A DNA stretch of 64,000 bases from Acidiphilium iwatense. GTDB taxonomy: Bacteria; Pseudomonadota; Alphaproteobacteria; Acetobacterales; Acetobacteraceae. Below the pieces are notes generated by a model. It ran no database searches. It had not been told where the DNA came from and saw only the letters and a list, made by a program, of their open reading frames with translations. Position numbers and translations under genes: made by a program. Shown piece after piece: positions 17,286-25,062 of this stretch; the first letter of the stretch is position 1; every line of letters begins with the position of its first letter. The stretch spans positions 1-64,000 of the forward strand of contig NZ_JAKGBZ010000016.1 in NCBI RefSeq assembly GCF_021556475.1, written 5' to 3'.

Positions 17286-17879
17286 TCACGGCGCTGCCCC
17301 GCGCAGCCTCTCGGGTACGACGAAACCCAGCCGGCGCGGAATGTCCCACACCTCGTTGATCTGCCGCACGATGCGAAACCCTGCGCGCTGGTAGTTCGGC
17401 AGAGCGCGCGGATGATCGGCGGTGCAGGTATTCACCGTCATGCCGCGTACCGGCCCGGCGAACACCTGTTCGATCGCGGCTCCGAGCAGCGAAAACCCGA
17501 TCCCCTTGCCGATCGCCCCCGGCAACAGCCCGAAATAGCTGAGATTGACATCGGGCCACGGCGTTGCGTCCAGTTCGAAAAATCCCGCAACCACACCATC
17601 CATCCTCAGAACCTGCACGGCGATCGCGGGATCGGCCAGCAACCGGCCGAGCATGTCGTCGGGCATCATCCGGCGCAGCCACCACAGCCAATCCTGGCCC
17701 ACCCGGTCGTACAGATCGCGATAGGTCGCGACATCCATGCGTCGCATCGGCTCCAGCACCGCATTTTCCGGCATCTTCCGCCATGTCACCGGCGGCTTGC
17801 GGTCGAGGCGCAGGAACGTCACGGTCACCAGCACCCGATCGGTCGCTTCGCCAGGCCGGGCGCGGGCATAATCGAACAT
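17286..17879 (-). CDS. GNAT-family N-acetyltransferase
   Basis: A 197-residue protein with GNAT features. A core beta strand holds VAGFFELDATPWPDVNLSYFGLLP. The acetyl-CoA binding loop is GAIGKGIGFSLLGAAIEQ (related to the Q/RxxGxG/A motif). The C-terminal strand TVNTCTADHPRALPNYQRAGF ends in the typical NYQRAGF. The substrate is unknown. Its ATG at 17879 sits 1 bp from an inverted-repeat element (17881-18159), so its native upstream region and ribosome site appear to have been replaced. Expression may depend on the element. Confidence 0.8.
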   Translation of the reverse strand: MFDYARARPGEATDRVLVTVTFLRLDRKPPVTWRKMPENAVLEPMRRMDVATYRDLYDRVGQDWLWWLRRMMPDDMLGRLLADPAIAVQVLRMDGVVAGFFELDATPWPDVNLSYFGLLPGAIGKGIGFSLLGAAIEQVFAGPVRGMTVNTCTADHPRALPNYQRAGFRIVRQINEVWDIPRRLGFVVPERLRGAAP

Positions 17880-17880
17880 T

Positions 17881-18159
17881 AGGGTGTGTACCCGATAGCG
17901 GCGTGAGTCGCGATGGGCGCGAAAATCGTGACTGAGCAGGCGGCCGGCGCAGGACGATGTGGTTCATCGGCCAAGCCGGACAACGCCCTCAGCCGCGATT
18001 TGCGCCGCAGCCCGAAGGGACCGGGGGCTTTTGGCCCCAAGGTCGCAAAGATTCGGTGTCGTTCGTCGCTCATGATCGGCAAGATCATCGCGCTCCTCTC
18101 TCCTGGCCAGCGGCCAAAATCCCTCCGGTCGCGGCCACACCGCTATCGGGTACACACCC
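17881..18159. repeat. MITE-like inverted-repeat element, copy 1 (279 bp)
   Basis: Perfect 20-bp terminal inverted repeats: GGGTGTGTACCCGATAGCGG at 17882-17901 and its complement at 18140-18159. The right-hand internal part (about 18059-18139) closely matches copy 3 at 49441-49520. About 155 bp of the left-hand interior is absent from copy 3. No transposase frame is present. It fills the whole gap between the GNAT start codon (17879) and the rpoD stop codon (18166). Confidence 0.8.
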
Positions 18160-18165
18160 GCAACC

Positions 18166-20085
18166 TCAGTCCTCCAGGAAGCTCCGCAATTTCCGGCTGC
18201 GCGAGGGGTGCTTCAGTTTGCGCAGCGCCTTCGCCTCGATCTGCCTGATCCGCTCGCGGGTCACGTTGAACTGCTGGCCGACCTCTTCGAGCGTATGGTC
18301 GGTATTCATCCCGATCCCGAAACGCATCCGCAGCACGCGCTCCTCGCGCGGCGTCAGCGACGACAGCACCCGAGTCGCGGCCTCCCTGAGGTTCGCATGA
18401 ACCGCGGCATCCAAGGGTATGATCGCGTTCTTATCCTCGATGAAATCGCCGAGATGGCTGTCTTCCTCGTCGCCGATCGGCGTCTCCAGGCTGATCGGTT
18501 CCTTGGCGATCTTCAGCACTTTCCGAACTTTCTCCAGCGGCATCCCCAGTTTCTCGGCCAGTTCCTCCGGCGTCGGTTCGCGGCCGATCTCGTGCAGCAT
18601 CTGGCGCGAGGTGCGCACCAGCTTGTTGATCGTCTCGATCATATGCACCGGAATGCGGATGGTGCGTGCCTGATCCGCGATGCTGCGGGTGATCGCCTGC
18701 CGGATCCACCAGGTCGCATAGGTGCTGAACTTGTAGCCACGGCGATATTCGAATTTATCCACCGCCTTCATCAGCCCGATATTGCCCTCCTGGATCAGAT
18801 CGAGGAATTGCAGGCCGCGATTGGTATATTTCTTGGCGATCGAAATGACGAGGCGCAGATTCGCCTCGATCATCTCCTTCTTCGCGCGCGTCGAATCGCG
18901 CTCGCCGCGCGACACCGTGGCATAGACCCGGCGGAACTCCTCGATCGGCAATTGCGCCTCGGCGGCGATCCGGCCGATCTGCGCGCGCAATTCGGTAATC
19001 TGACTGCCATAGCGCGGCACGAACAGCTTCCAGCCCTTGCCGGGCAGTTTGGCGACATCGTCGAGCCATGCGGGGTCCATCTCACGGCCGCGATACGCCT
19101 TGAGGAACTCGTCGCGCGGAACCTTGCAGCTCTCCGCCAGCCGCAGCATCTGGCCTTCGAGGCCATTGAGGCGCTGGTTCAGCTCCTTGAGCTGGATCAC
19201 CAGCTCCTCGATCCGGTTGTTGTGCAGCCGCACCTGCTCGACCTTCGCGACCAGTTCGTCGCGCAGCTTTTCGTAGGTCTTTTCCGAGCGGGTGCTGGCC
19301 TCCTCGCCGGCGGTCAGCGCATCCAGCCGCTTGTGCTGGAGCTTCATGAATTTCTCGTAGAGCTTCTCGATCTCGGTGAAGGTCTCGAACACCTCCGGCT
19401 TGAGCTTTTCCTCGACCGCCGAGAGCGACAGGCCGCTGCCCTCACCCTCATCCTCGTCCTCGACCTCCTCGGCCTGCGCCGCTGCCGGGTTGAACCCGCC
19501 ATCGCCGCCACCCTGCGTCGCCTCCAGGTCGATCACGTCGCGCAGCAGCATCTTGCTGTCCTTCAGCGCCTCATGCCAGGAGACGATCGCGCGGAAGGTC
19601 AGCGGGCTTTCGCACAGCCCGCCGATCATCATGTCCCGCCCGGCTTCGATCCGCTTGGCGATCGCGATTTCGCCCTCGCGCGACAGCAACTCGACCGTGC
19701 CCATCTCGCGCAGATACATCCGCACCGGATCGTCGGTCCGGCTGCCGCTGGTTTCGCTGATGTTGCCGGCGGAGGCTTCCTCGTCGGCCTCCGCGACCTC
19801 TTCTTCCTTCTCGGCGCTGGGTGCCGCTTCGGCGTCTTCGCCTTCCTCGCTCTCGACGACCTGGATGCCCATTTCGCTGAGCATCGACATGACATCCTCG
19901 ATCTGCTCGGAGCTGTTCTGGTCCGAGGGCAGCACGGCGTTGAGTTCGTCGAAGGTGATATAACCGCGTTCCTTGCCGCGCGCGATCAGGCGCTTGACCG
20001 AGGCGGACTGGATGTCGAGAGTCGCGGTGTCGGCCTCGGCCTCGGGAGCGGCGGTTTCGGTCGTGGCAGCTTGCTTGGTAGCCAT
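18166..20085 (-). CDS. rpoD: Primary sigma factor RpoD (sigma-70)
   Basis: A 639-residue housekeeping sigma factor. An acidic N-terminal region 1.1 is followed by region 1.2 ([20 protein letters not shown]) and a non-conserved insert. Region 2 contains [38 protein letters not shown] and [13 protein letters not shown]. Region 3 follows, and region 4.2 is [20 protein letters not shown]. It directs RNA polymerase to housekeeping promoters. It is the last gene of a yqeY-dnaG-rpoD operon, the alphaproteobacterial version of the macromolecular-synthesis operon. Its 3' end abuts the inverted-repeat element, which could serve as terminator. A long plus-strand frame across it is a shadow. Confidence 0.97.
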   Translation of the reverse strand: MATKQAATTETAAPEAEADTATLDIQSASVKRLIARGKERGYITFDELNAVLPSDQNSSEQIEDVMSMLSEMGIQVVESEEGEDAEAAPSAEKEEEVAEADEEASAGNISETSGSRTDDPVRMYLREMGTVELLSREGEIAIAKRIEAGRDMMIGGLCESPLTFRAIVSWHEALKDSKMLLRDVIDLEATQGGGDGGFNPAAAQAEEVEDEDEGEGSGLSLSAVEEKLKPEVFETFTEIEKLYEKFMKLQHKRLDALTAGEEASTRSEKTYEKLRDELVAKVEQVRLHNNRIEELVIQLKELNQRLNGLEGQMLRLAESCKVPRDEFLKAYRGREMDPAWLDDVAKLPGKGWKLFVPRYGSQITELRAQIGRIAAEAQLPIEEFRRVYATVSRGERDSTRAKKEMIEANLRLVISIAKKYTNRGLQFLDLIQEGNIGLMKAVDKFEYRRGYKFSTYATWWIRQAITRSIADQARTIRIPVHMIETINKLVRTSRQMLHEIGREPTPEELAEKLGMPLEKVRKVLKIAKEPISLETPIGDEEDSHLGDFIEDKNAIIPLDAAVHANLREAATRVLSSLTPREERVLRMRFGIGMNTDHTLEEVGQQFNVTRERIRQIEAKALRKLKHPSRSRKLRSFLED

Positions 20086-20121
20086 AAGATATCGGACTCC
20101 AGAGAAAGACGGCGATTGGGG

Positions 20122-21900
20122 TCAGGCAGCGTCCGGGTCATCGGAATCGCACCGCACGACACGATTCAGAGCGGTGATCAACATGATATGCTTTGCTTGG
20201 TTTTCATGTGTCATATTCTGCGCCAAGCGGCGTTCCTGCTCGGCACATTCCTCGCGTAGCCGATCAAGATTAAGCAGCCCATAATTTTCATACCAAGAGG
20301 CTTCCAATTCCAACAGCGACGCTGCCTCCTTGGTCGCAGAACGCTGCGGGATGGTCGCGCCAATACGATCGGCGTTATCCCGAAGACCCAATTGGGTCAA
20401 ATGGTTGAGCAAGTCGCTAGAGTCAAGTGTCTCCGCGCCATGCAGCCAGGCCGACATGGCAGCGCGCAGACCCGCACAATCCTCCGGGAGGGCCAACGAG
20501 CCGAATGCCTCCTCCAGATCGGGCAGAAGCTCGGGGTGGCGCAGCAGCATCGCGGTCAGCAGCCGGGCCCGGCGCTGGGCTATCGCCTCGGCGTCGATCG
20601 GCGGGCGCGGCAGCGAAACCGGCCGCGTTGGCTTGCCGTTGCCAGCCCCGAACGACCGGCGTTTCTCGGCGAACAGCCGATCGACCAGGGCGCTGCGATA
20701 TTCGCCCGCCAGCGAACGGTCCTCGATGGTGTGCGCCGCCGCTTCCAGCCGCTTGCGGAATGCGGCGCGGCCCTCGGGCGTCGCACGATCCGCCCCTTCG
20801 GCAAGCATGTCGAACAGGGTATCGGCAAGGCCGGGCGCCGCTTTGATCATCGCGCCGAACGATGCCGTCCCCTCGCGGCGGACATAGCTGTCCGGGTCAT
20901 CCCGCTCGGGCAGACGGAGAATGGCGAGCGAGCGATCCGGCGTCAGGGCTTTCAGCGCAAGCTCCGCCGAGCGCAAGGCGGCGCGCCGACCCGCCGCATC
21001 GCCGTCGAAACACAGGATCGGCCGGGGCGAGAGCCGCCATAATTCGGTGAGATGGGCTTCGGTCAGTGCGGTGCCGAGCGGTGCGACCGCTCCGGCAAAC
21101 CCCGCCTCGGCCAGGGCGATCACGTCCATATAGCCTTCGACCACGATCAGCGCCGCACCGCCGCGCACCGCCTCGCGCGCGCGATCGAGCCCGTAAAGGG
21201 TCTGGCGCTTGGAGAACAGCGCGGTTTCCGGCCCGTTCAGATATTTCGGCTGGCCGTCGCCCAGCAGGCGCCCGCCGAAGCTGATCGCCCGCCCGCGCCG
21301 GTCGCGGATCGGGAACATCACCCGGTTGAAGAAATAATCGACCGGGCCGCGCTCGCCCTGCTTCATCAGCCCGGCCTCGATCAGCCGGTCGGCGCCGATC
21401 CCGAGGCTCGCGAGCAATACCCCCCTGCCCTCACCGGACCAGCCGAGACCGAACCGTTCGATCGTGGCATTGGCAAGCCCGCGCCCACGCAGATAGGCCA
21501 GGGCCGCCGCCCCTTCGGGCAGCAACAATCGGCGACGATACTCTGCTGCCGCGGCTTCCAGCACATCCGATAGATCGGCTTCGCGCCGCGCCACCTCGGC
21601 GGCTTCGGGGCTCGGCTTCGGCACCTCCAGCCCGGCTTCGGCGGCGAGCCGCTCGACCGCCTCGACGAAGCTCGCCCCCTCGCTCTGCATGACGAAGCTG
21701 ATCGCATCGCCATGCGCGCCGCAGCCGAAGCAGTGGTAATGGTCGTCATACACATAGAAAGATGGCGTTTTCTCGTTGTGGAACGGGCAGCAGCCTTTCT
21801 GGTCGCGCCCCGACCGTTCGAGCCGCACCCGCCGGCCGATCAAGGCCGGCAGCGGCGTGCGGACGCGCAATTCGTCGAGAAACGGGGCGGGCAGGCTCAT
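20122..21900 (-). CDS. dnaG: DNA primase DnaG
   Basis: A 592-residue primase. The N-terminal CHC2 zinc finger is visible (CPFHNEKTPSF with HCFGCGAHGD). The TOPRIM core follows (VVEGYMDVIALAEAGF, then CFDGDAAGRRAA), and a less conserved C-terminal helicase-interaction domain ends the protein. It synthesises RNA primers at the replication fork. It lies 36 bp before rpoD and overlaps yqeY by 4 bp (ATGA at 21897-21900). Confidence 0.96.
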   Translation of the reverse strand: MSLPAPFLDELRVRTPLPALIGRRVRLERSGRDQKGCCPFHNEKTPSFYVYDDHYHCFGCGAHGDAISFVMQSEGASFVEAVERLAAEAGLEVPKPSPEAAEVARREADLSDVLEAAAAEYRRRLLLPEGAAALAYLRGRGLANATIERFGLGWSGEGRGVLLASLGIGADRLIEAGLMKQGERGPVDYFFNRVMFPIRDRRGRAISFGGRLLGDGQPKYLNGPETALFSKRQTLYGLDRAREAVRGGAALIVVEGYMDVIALAEAGFAGAVAPLGTALTEAHLTELWRLSPRPILCFDGDAAGRRAALRSAELALKALTPDRSLAILRLPERDDPDSYVRREGTASFGAMIKAAPGLADTLFDMLAEGADRATPEGRAAFRKRLEAAAHTIEDRSLAGEYRSALVDRLFAEKRRSFGAGNGKPTRPVSLPRPPIDAEAIAQRRARLLTAMLLRHPELLPDLEEAFGSLALPEDCAGLRAAMSAWLHGAETLDSSDLLNHLTQLGLRDNADRIGATIPQRSATKEAASLLELEASWYENYGLLNLDRLREECAEQERRLAQNMTHENQAKHIMLITALNRVVRCDSDDPDAA

Positions 21901-22364
21901 GCGTGCGAGAGTTTCGCCTTCACCGCGGCCGAGGCGGAAGCCATGTCGAGTGCCGGTCCATGCGCCTCTTTCAGCGCCGCGATCACCTTGCCCATGTCTT
22001 TCGGGGCGGCGGCGCCGGTGGTTCCGATCGCCTCGGCGATCGCGGCGTCGAGTTCGGCACCGTTCAGGGTCCGGGGCAGATACTCCTCGATGATGACGAT
22101 CTCGGCGGCTTCCTTGGCGGCGAGATCGGGCCGGCAGCCATGGCGATACAGCGTTTCAGACTCGCGGCGCGACTTCACCATGCCCCGCAGCATCGCGACA
22201 ATCTCGGCCTCCGGCACCGTGCCGGCACCCTTGGGACGGGAGGCTATATCAATATCCTTGAGGCGCGCGATCATCATGCGTAAAGTGGAGACGCGCAGCG
22301 CCTCGCGGGCGCGCATCGCCGATTTGAGGTCGTTCTGCATCCGGGATCGCAACGTGCTGCTCAT
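21897..22364 (-). CDS. yqeY: GatB/YqeY-domain protein
   Basis: A 155-residue protein starting at the ATG at 22364, which has the strong ribosome site GGAGGAGATC. It contains the YqeY-type helical domain: LKSAMRAREALRVSTLRMM near residue 10, IVIIEEYLPRTL in the middle, and DMGKVIAALKEAHG near the end. YqeY resembles the tail domain of GatB, which contacts tRNA, but its free-standing role is unclear. It is first gene of the dnaG-rpoD operon, an arrangement common in alphaproteobacteria. Confidence 0.9.
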   Translation of the reverse strand: MSSTLRSRMQNDLKSAMRAREALRVSTLRMMIARLKDIDIASRPKGAGTVPEAEIVAMLRGMVKSRRESETLYRHGCRPDLAAKEAAEIVIIEEYLPRTLNGAELDAAIAEAIGTTGAAAPKDMGKVIAALKEAHGPALDMASASAAVKAKLSHA

Positions 22365-22384
22365 GATCTCCTCCAACCTCAATC

Positions 22385-22494
22385 TAATTCCATGCTCGGC
22401 GAATTCGACGGCCATCTAATTCGATCATCGCCCGGCTCAAACCGGAAATAATTTCCGTATCCACCCAATTCAGTTGAGGCGGGATTTAATTTCC
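22385..22494. promoter_or_regulatory. Cluster of AATTC-type repeats in the yqeY-carA intergenic region (candidate operator array)
   Basis: Six related sites occur in 110 bp: TAATTC 22385, GAATTC 22401, TAATTC 22417, TAATTTCC 22449, CAATTC 22466 and TAATTTCC 22487. The first three are exactly 16 bp apart and the fourth is 32 bp further on. Two sit within matching contexts (TAATTTCCGTAT and TAATTTCCAGTAT), and one lies in a perfect palindrome GGAAATAATTTCC (22444-22456). The last lies between the -35 and -10 boxes of the predicted carA promoter. Such periodic A/T-rich repeats in GC-rich DNA suggest protein binding; the binder is unknown. Confidence 0.5.
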
Positions 22495-22502
22495 AGTATA
22501 GA
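22474..22502 (+). promoter_or_regulatory. Predicted sigma-70 promoter of carA, apparently leaderless
   Basis: TTGAGG (22474-22479) and TATAGA (22497-22502) are separated by 17 bp. Transcription would start at about 22508-22511, at or next to the ATG at 22511. No Shine-Dalgarno precedes that ATG (GACTGCCCCC), which fits a leaderless mRNA. Prediction from consensus only. Confidence 0.55.
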
Positions 22503-22510
22503 CTGCCCCC

Positions 22511-23860
22511 ATGCCGATGACTATTGCCGAGCTGATCGACCGTCTGGGCGGCCCCGAAGCCGCCGCGAAGCTTACCACGGTTTCGACCGAAGCGGTTCGC
22601 AAATGGCGCAGCGCCGGTGCGATTCCATCCCGCCACTGGCCCGCCGTGCTGGCCGCGACCGGGCTCACCCTCGACGATCTGCCCGGCGGCGTCGCCCCGC
22701 CAGCCGAGACGAAACGGCCCGACGGCGCCACCGCCGCGCTGGTTCTGGGCGACGGACGGGTGTTCTGGGGCTGCGGTTTCGGCACGCGGGGTCAAGGCGC
22801 GCCCGCGGAGCTTTGTTTCTCCACCGGCATGACCGGCTATCAGGAAACCCTGACCGATCCGTCCTTCGCCGGCCAGATCATCACTTTCACCTTTCCGCAT
22901 ATCGGCAATGTAGGCGCGAATGCCGAGGATATCGAGGCATCGGCGAGTTTTGCGCGGGGACTGGTGCTCAATCGCGGCATCACCGCCGCCTCGAACTGGC
23001 GCGCGACCGAAGGGCTGGATCGCTGGTGCCGGCGGATGGGTCTTGCCGGCATTGCCGGGGTGGATACGCGGGCCCTGACCCGCTTGATCCGCGATGATGG
23101 ACCGCCCAACGCGCTGATTGCCTTCCCCGAGGATGGGCGTTTCGACATCGATGCGCTGGTTGCCAAGGCCGCCGCGTGGCCGGGGCTGGAGGGCATGGAC
23201 CTCGCCCGCGAGGTATCCTGCACGCAGAGCTATGAATGGACCGAGACCCTGTGGACCCGTGAGCACGGATTCGGCCGCCAGGATGCGCCGAAATATACCG
23301 TCGTCGCGGTCGATTACGGGGCGAAACGGAACATCCTGCGCAACCTCGCCAGCGCCGGCTGCCGGGTGATCGTGGTGCCCGGAACCTCGGGCGCGGACGA
23401 CATATTGCGCCACAAGCCGGATGGAGTGTTTCTATCGAACGGGCCCGGCGATCCGGCGGCGACCGCTGAATACGCTGTGCCCGCGATCAAGGGCGTGCTC
23501 GATGCGGGGGTGCCGCTGTTCGGCATCTGTCTCGGCCACCAGTTGCTCGCCCATACGCTGGGCGGCAAAACCTACAAGCTCGCGCGCGGCCATCGCGGGG
23601 CGAACCAGCCGGTGCAGGAGCTGGCGACCAGACGGGTCGAGATCACCAGCCAGAATCATGGATTCGCGGTGGACGACGCATCGCTGCCCGAAGGGGTGGT
23701 GGTGACCCATAAAAGCCTGTTCGATGGCTCGAACGAGGGCATCGCGTGTGCGGAGCAAAAATGTTTCTCCGTGCAATACCACCCCGAAGCGAGCCCCGGC
23801 CCGTCCGACGCGAACCATCTGTTCCGGCGGTTCACCGCGATGATGGAAGCGAAAGTATAA
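22511..23860 (+). CDS. carA: Carbamoyl-phosphate synthase small subunit CarA with an extra N-terminal HTH-like domain
   Basis: A 449-residue protein. Residues about 68-449 are a normal CarA: an N-terminal domain (GYQETLTDPSFAGQIITFTF) and a class I glutamine amidotransferase with nucleophile Cys340 (GICLGHQLLA) and His424/Glu426 (QYHPEASPGP). It hydrolyses glutamine and channels ammonia to CarB for arginine and pyrimidine synthesis. Residues 1-60 are extra: MTIAELIDRLGGPEAAAKL and then VSTEAVRKWRSAGAIPSRHW, which look like a YdaS/Cro-type helix-turn-helix. I recall a small domain of this kind being noted on CarA in related bacteria (carph-isopro); this was not checked. Together with the repeats in its promoter it suggests self-regulation. 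carB lies about 1.2 kb away. Confidence 0.93.
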   Translation: MPMTIAELIDRLGGPEAAAKLTTVSTEAVRKWRSAGAIPSRHWPAVLAATGLTLDDLPGGVAPPAETKRPDGATAALVLGDGRVFWGCGFGTRGQGAPAELCFSTGMTGYQETLTDPSFAGQIITFTFPHIGNVGANAEDIEASASFARGLVLNRGITAASNWRATEGLDRWCRRMGLAGIAGVDTRALTRLIRDDGPPNALIAFPEDGRFDIDALVAKAAAWPGLEGMDLAREVSCTQSYEWTETLWTREHGFGRQDAPKYTVVAVDYGAKRNILRNLASAGCRVIVVPGTSGADDILRHKPDGVFLSNGPGDPAATAEYAVPAIKGVLDAGVPLFGICLGHQLLAHTLGGKTYKLARGHRGANQPVQELATRRVEITSQNHGFAVDDASLPEGVVVTHKSLFDGSNEGIACAEQKCFSVQYHPEASPGPSDANHLFRRFTAMMEAKV

Positions 23861-23922
23861 GGAGTTTACGGAGTTATATGGTTTGTAACATATAAACGCA
23901 TAAACTGCTTATAAATCACCTC

Positions 23923-24042
23923 ATGGACCCTGTTCGCAATCCATTCGCGCCGACCTATGGGGATACGACGTTTGCGGTGCCGTTGTTCGATCATTTTCTC
24001 CGCCGGATCATGCCCGAATGGCGGGAGGAGCGTCATGGCTGA
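23923..24042 (+). CDS. Possible 39-residue ORF downstream of carA, unknown
   Basis: The frame encodes MDPVRNPFAPTYGDTTFAVP then LFDHFLRRIMPEWREERHG. It has normal GC-rich codon use, unlike the AT-rich gene that follows. The NPFxPTxG start resembles the N-terminus of some ATP-binding proteins, so it may be a truncated relic. TATAAA at 23910-23915 lies 7 bp before the ATG, again suggesting a leaderless message. Its TGA overlaps a second short frame (24034-24093) that stops at the edge of the AT-rich islet. A real but interrupted gene is as likely as a functional small protein. Confidence 0.35.
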   Translation: MDPVRNPFAPTYGDTTFAVPLFDHFLRRIMPEWREERHG

Positions 24043-24138
24043 TGGTTGTCTCTTCATGATCAATACTGTTGCAAGCTACAGCCTGGACAACTAGAGGCGT
24101 TATCGCCACAACGTGGCATAAATCACACGGAAGCAAAA

Positions 24139-24708
24139 ATGAACTCAGATAAAGCGCTTGATCAAATAGATTATAGCTATCTGACGCTTATGTCTCTGGG
24201 AAATCTGACAGAGAGATCAGATAAAATTGAGTTTTCAATTGATGAGATTTCAGAAAATATGGATTCTGGTAAATCAAAAAATAGAATTTTGTTTTCTTTG
24301 GTTGATCTCATTTCGGAAAAATTTGTTAGATCAAGCGATAATGATTTCAATTACGAAGAGATAGATGAAGATTTGAACAACTTAAAATCTGCTATGGATC
24401 ATGATTATTTTCTTACAAGATCTGGAATAGAGGAGTATGATACGCATATAAAAAATCGTATTAAGGAAGAAAAAGTAAAGTCAGAACAAATTTCTCCAGA
24501 TCTAGAAATACTAATTTATATATACCGCAACATGATTGGATTTTTGTTCAGTTACCCAAAAATTAACGAAATAAAGATGTCAGACGATCAGCGAGACTCG
24601 TTTGAGCATTTGCAAAAACAGGGCCTTATTGAAGCAGTCCGTTCTAAGTCACGATGGAAAATCACTGCTTCAGGAAAAGAATATCTGGAAAATGAAGCTA
24701 AATTATGA
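24139..24708 (+). CDS. AT-rich foreign gene: winged-helix-like hypothetical protein
   Basis: A 189-residue, highly charged, Lys/Glu/Ile/Asn-rich protein starting MNSDKALDQIDYSYLTLMSL. The gene is strikingly AT-rich compared with its neighbours, with codons such as ATA, AAA and TTT dominating. The C-terminal part (DSFEHLQKQGLIEAVRSKSR then WKITASGKEYLENEAKL) looks like a winged-helix domain (recognition helix, wing, then T/SxxGxxYL). The N-terminus is helical and has no motif I recognise. GGAAG precedes the ATG by 6 bp. Composition indicates horizontal transfer. The site, between carA and carB, is unusual. Its function is unknown; a regulator or phage-defence accessory is speculation. Confidence 0.7.
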   Translation: MNSDKALDQIDYSYLTLMSLGNLTERSDKIEFSIDEISENMDSGKSKNRILFSLVDLISEKFVRSSDNDFNYEEIDEDLNNLKSAMDHDYFLTRSGIEEYDTHIKNRIKEEKVKSEQISPDLEILIYIYRNMIGFLFSYPKINEIKMSDDQRDSFEHLQKQGLIEAVRSKSRWKITASGKEYLENEAKL

Positions 24709-25062
24709 AATTTTGATTTGGAAAAATATGTTTCTCTAAAAGAAAAATTCAGTGATTTTCTTCATTCATAAAGGGTACCACCTAACGGGATCTGGGGCCT
24801 AAACCCTCCGCAGCGTTCCAACAATCAAGAGATTGTTGGAATCTTTCGCTACTCCGCCCCAGCGGGTGCGGGGCGAAAGGCGAAAAGGTTCCGTCGGTTG
24901 CGCCGACGGAAATCGCCCGGAAGGAGCCCTGCGTGACTTGCCTAAATGACTGTAATCTACCGCCGCAACTTCTGGATTGCTTCGCTACGCTCGCAATGAC
25001 GCGTCTTCGCCGGCTCGCAATGACGAGTCTTGCTTCTACAAGCCTGAAACTGGAAACCTGAC
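24709..25062. other. Structured non-coding spacer upstream of carB
   Basis: About 350 bp without a gene. The first 70 bases continue the AT-rich islet. Three hairpins follow: a perfect 11-bp stem TTCCAACAATC/AAGA loop (24816-24841), a 6-bp stem CGCCCC/GGGGCG (24855-24875), and a 9-bp stem TTCCGTCGG/CCGACGGAA with loop TTGCG (24889-24911). Then comes a dispersed repeat (24972-25000). None ends in a U-tract, so they are not classical terminators. A carB leader or an element remnant is possible. Confidence 0.5.
24972..25000. repeat. Dispersed intergenic repeat (TGGATTGCTTCGC...GCAATGACG)
   Basis: CTGGATTGCTTCGCTACGCT followed by CGCAATGACG is the reverse orientation of the repeats at 8228 and 13007. 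A second half-copy (GCTCGCAATGACGAGTC) follows at about 25013-25029. This repeat lies immediately upstream of carB. Confidence 0.6.

Noticed and set aside
18208-20259. 683-codon plus-strand open frame opposite rpoD
   Set aside because: It lies wholly antisense to rpoD and upstream of dnaG. The protein is low-complexity, Arg/His/Leu-rich and without any domain. Long antisense frames are expected in GC-rich genes.
23923-24093. Toxin-antitoxin pair made of the two short frames after carA
   Set aside because: The second frame (24034-24093, 19 codons) is too short and ends at the islet edge; neither resembles a known toxin or antitoxin.
24816-24841. Rho-independent terminator after the AT-rich gene
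   Set aside because: The 11-bp stem is perfect, but it is followed by ATCTTTCGC, not a U-tract, and lies about 100 bp after the stop. Treated as a structured element instead.
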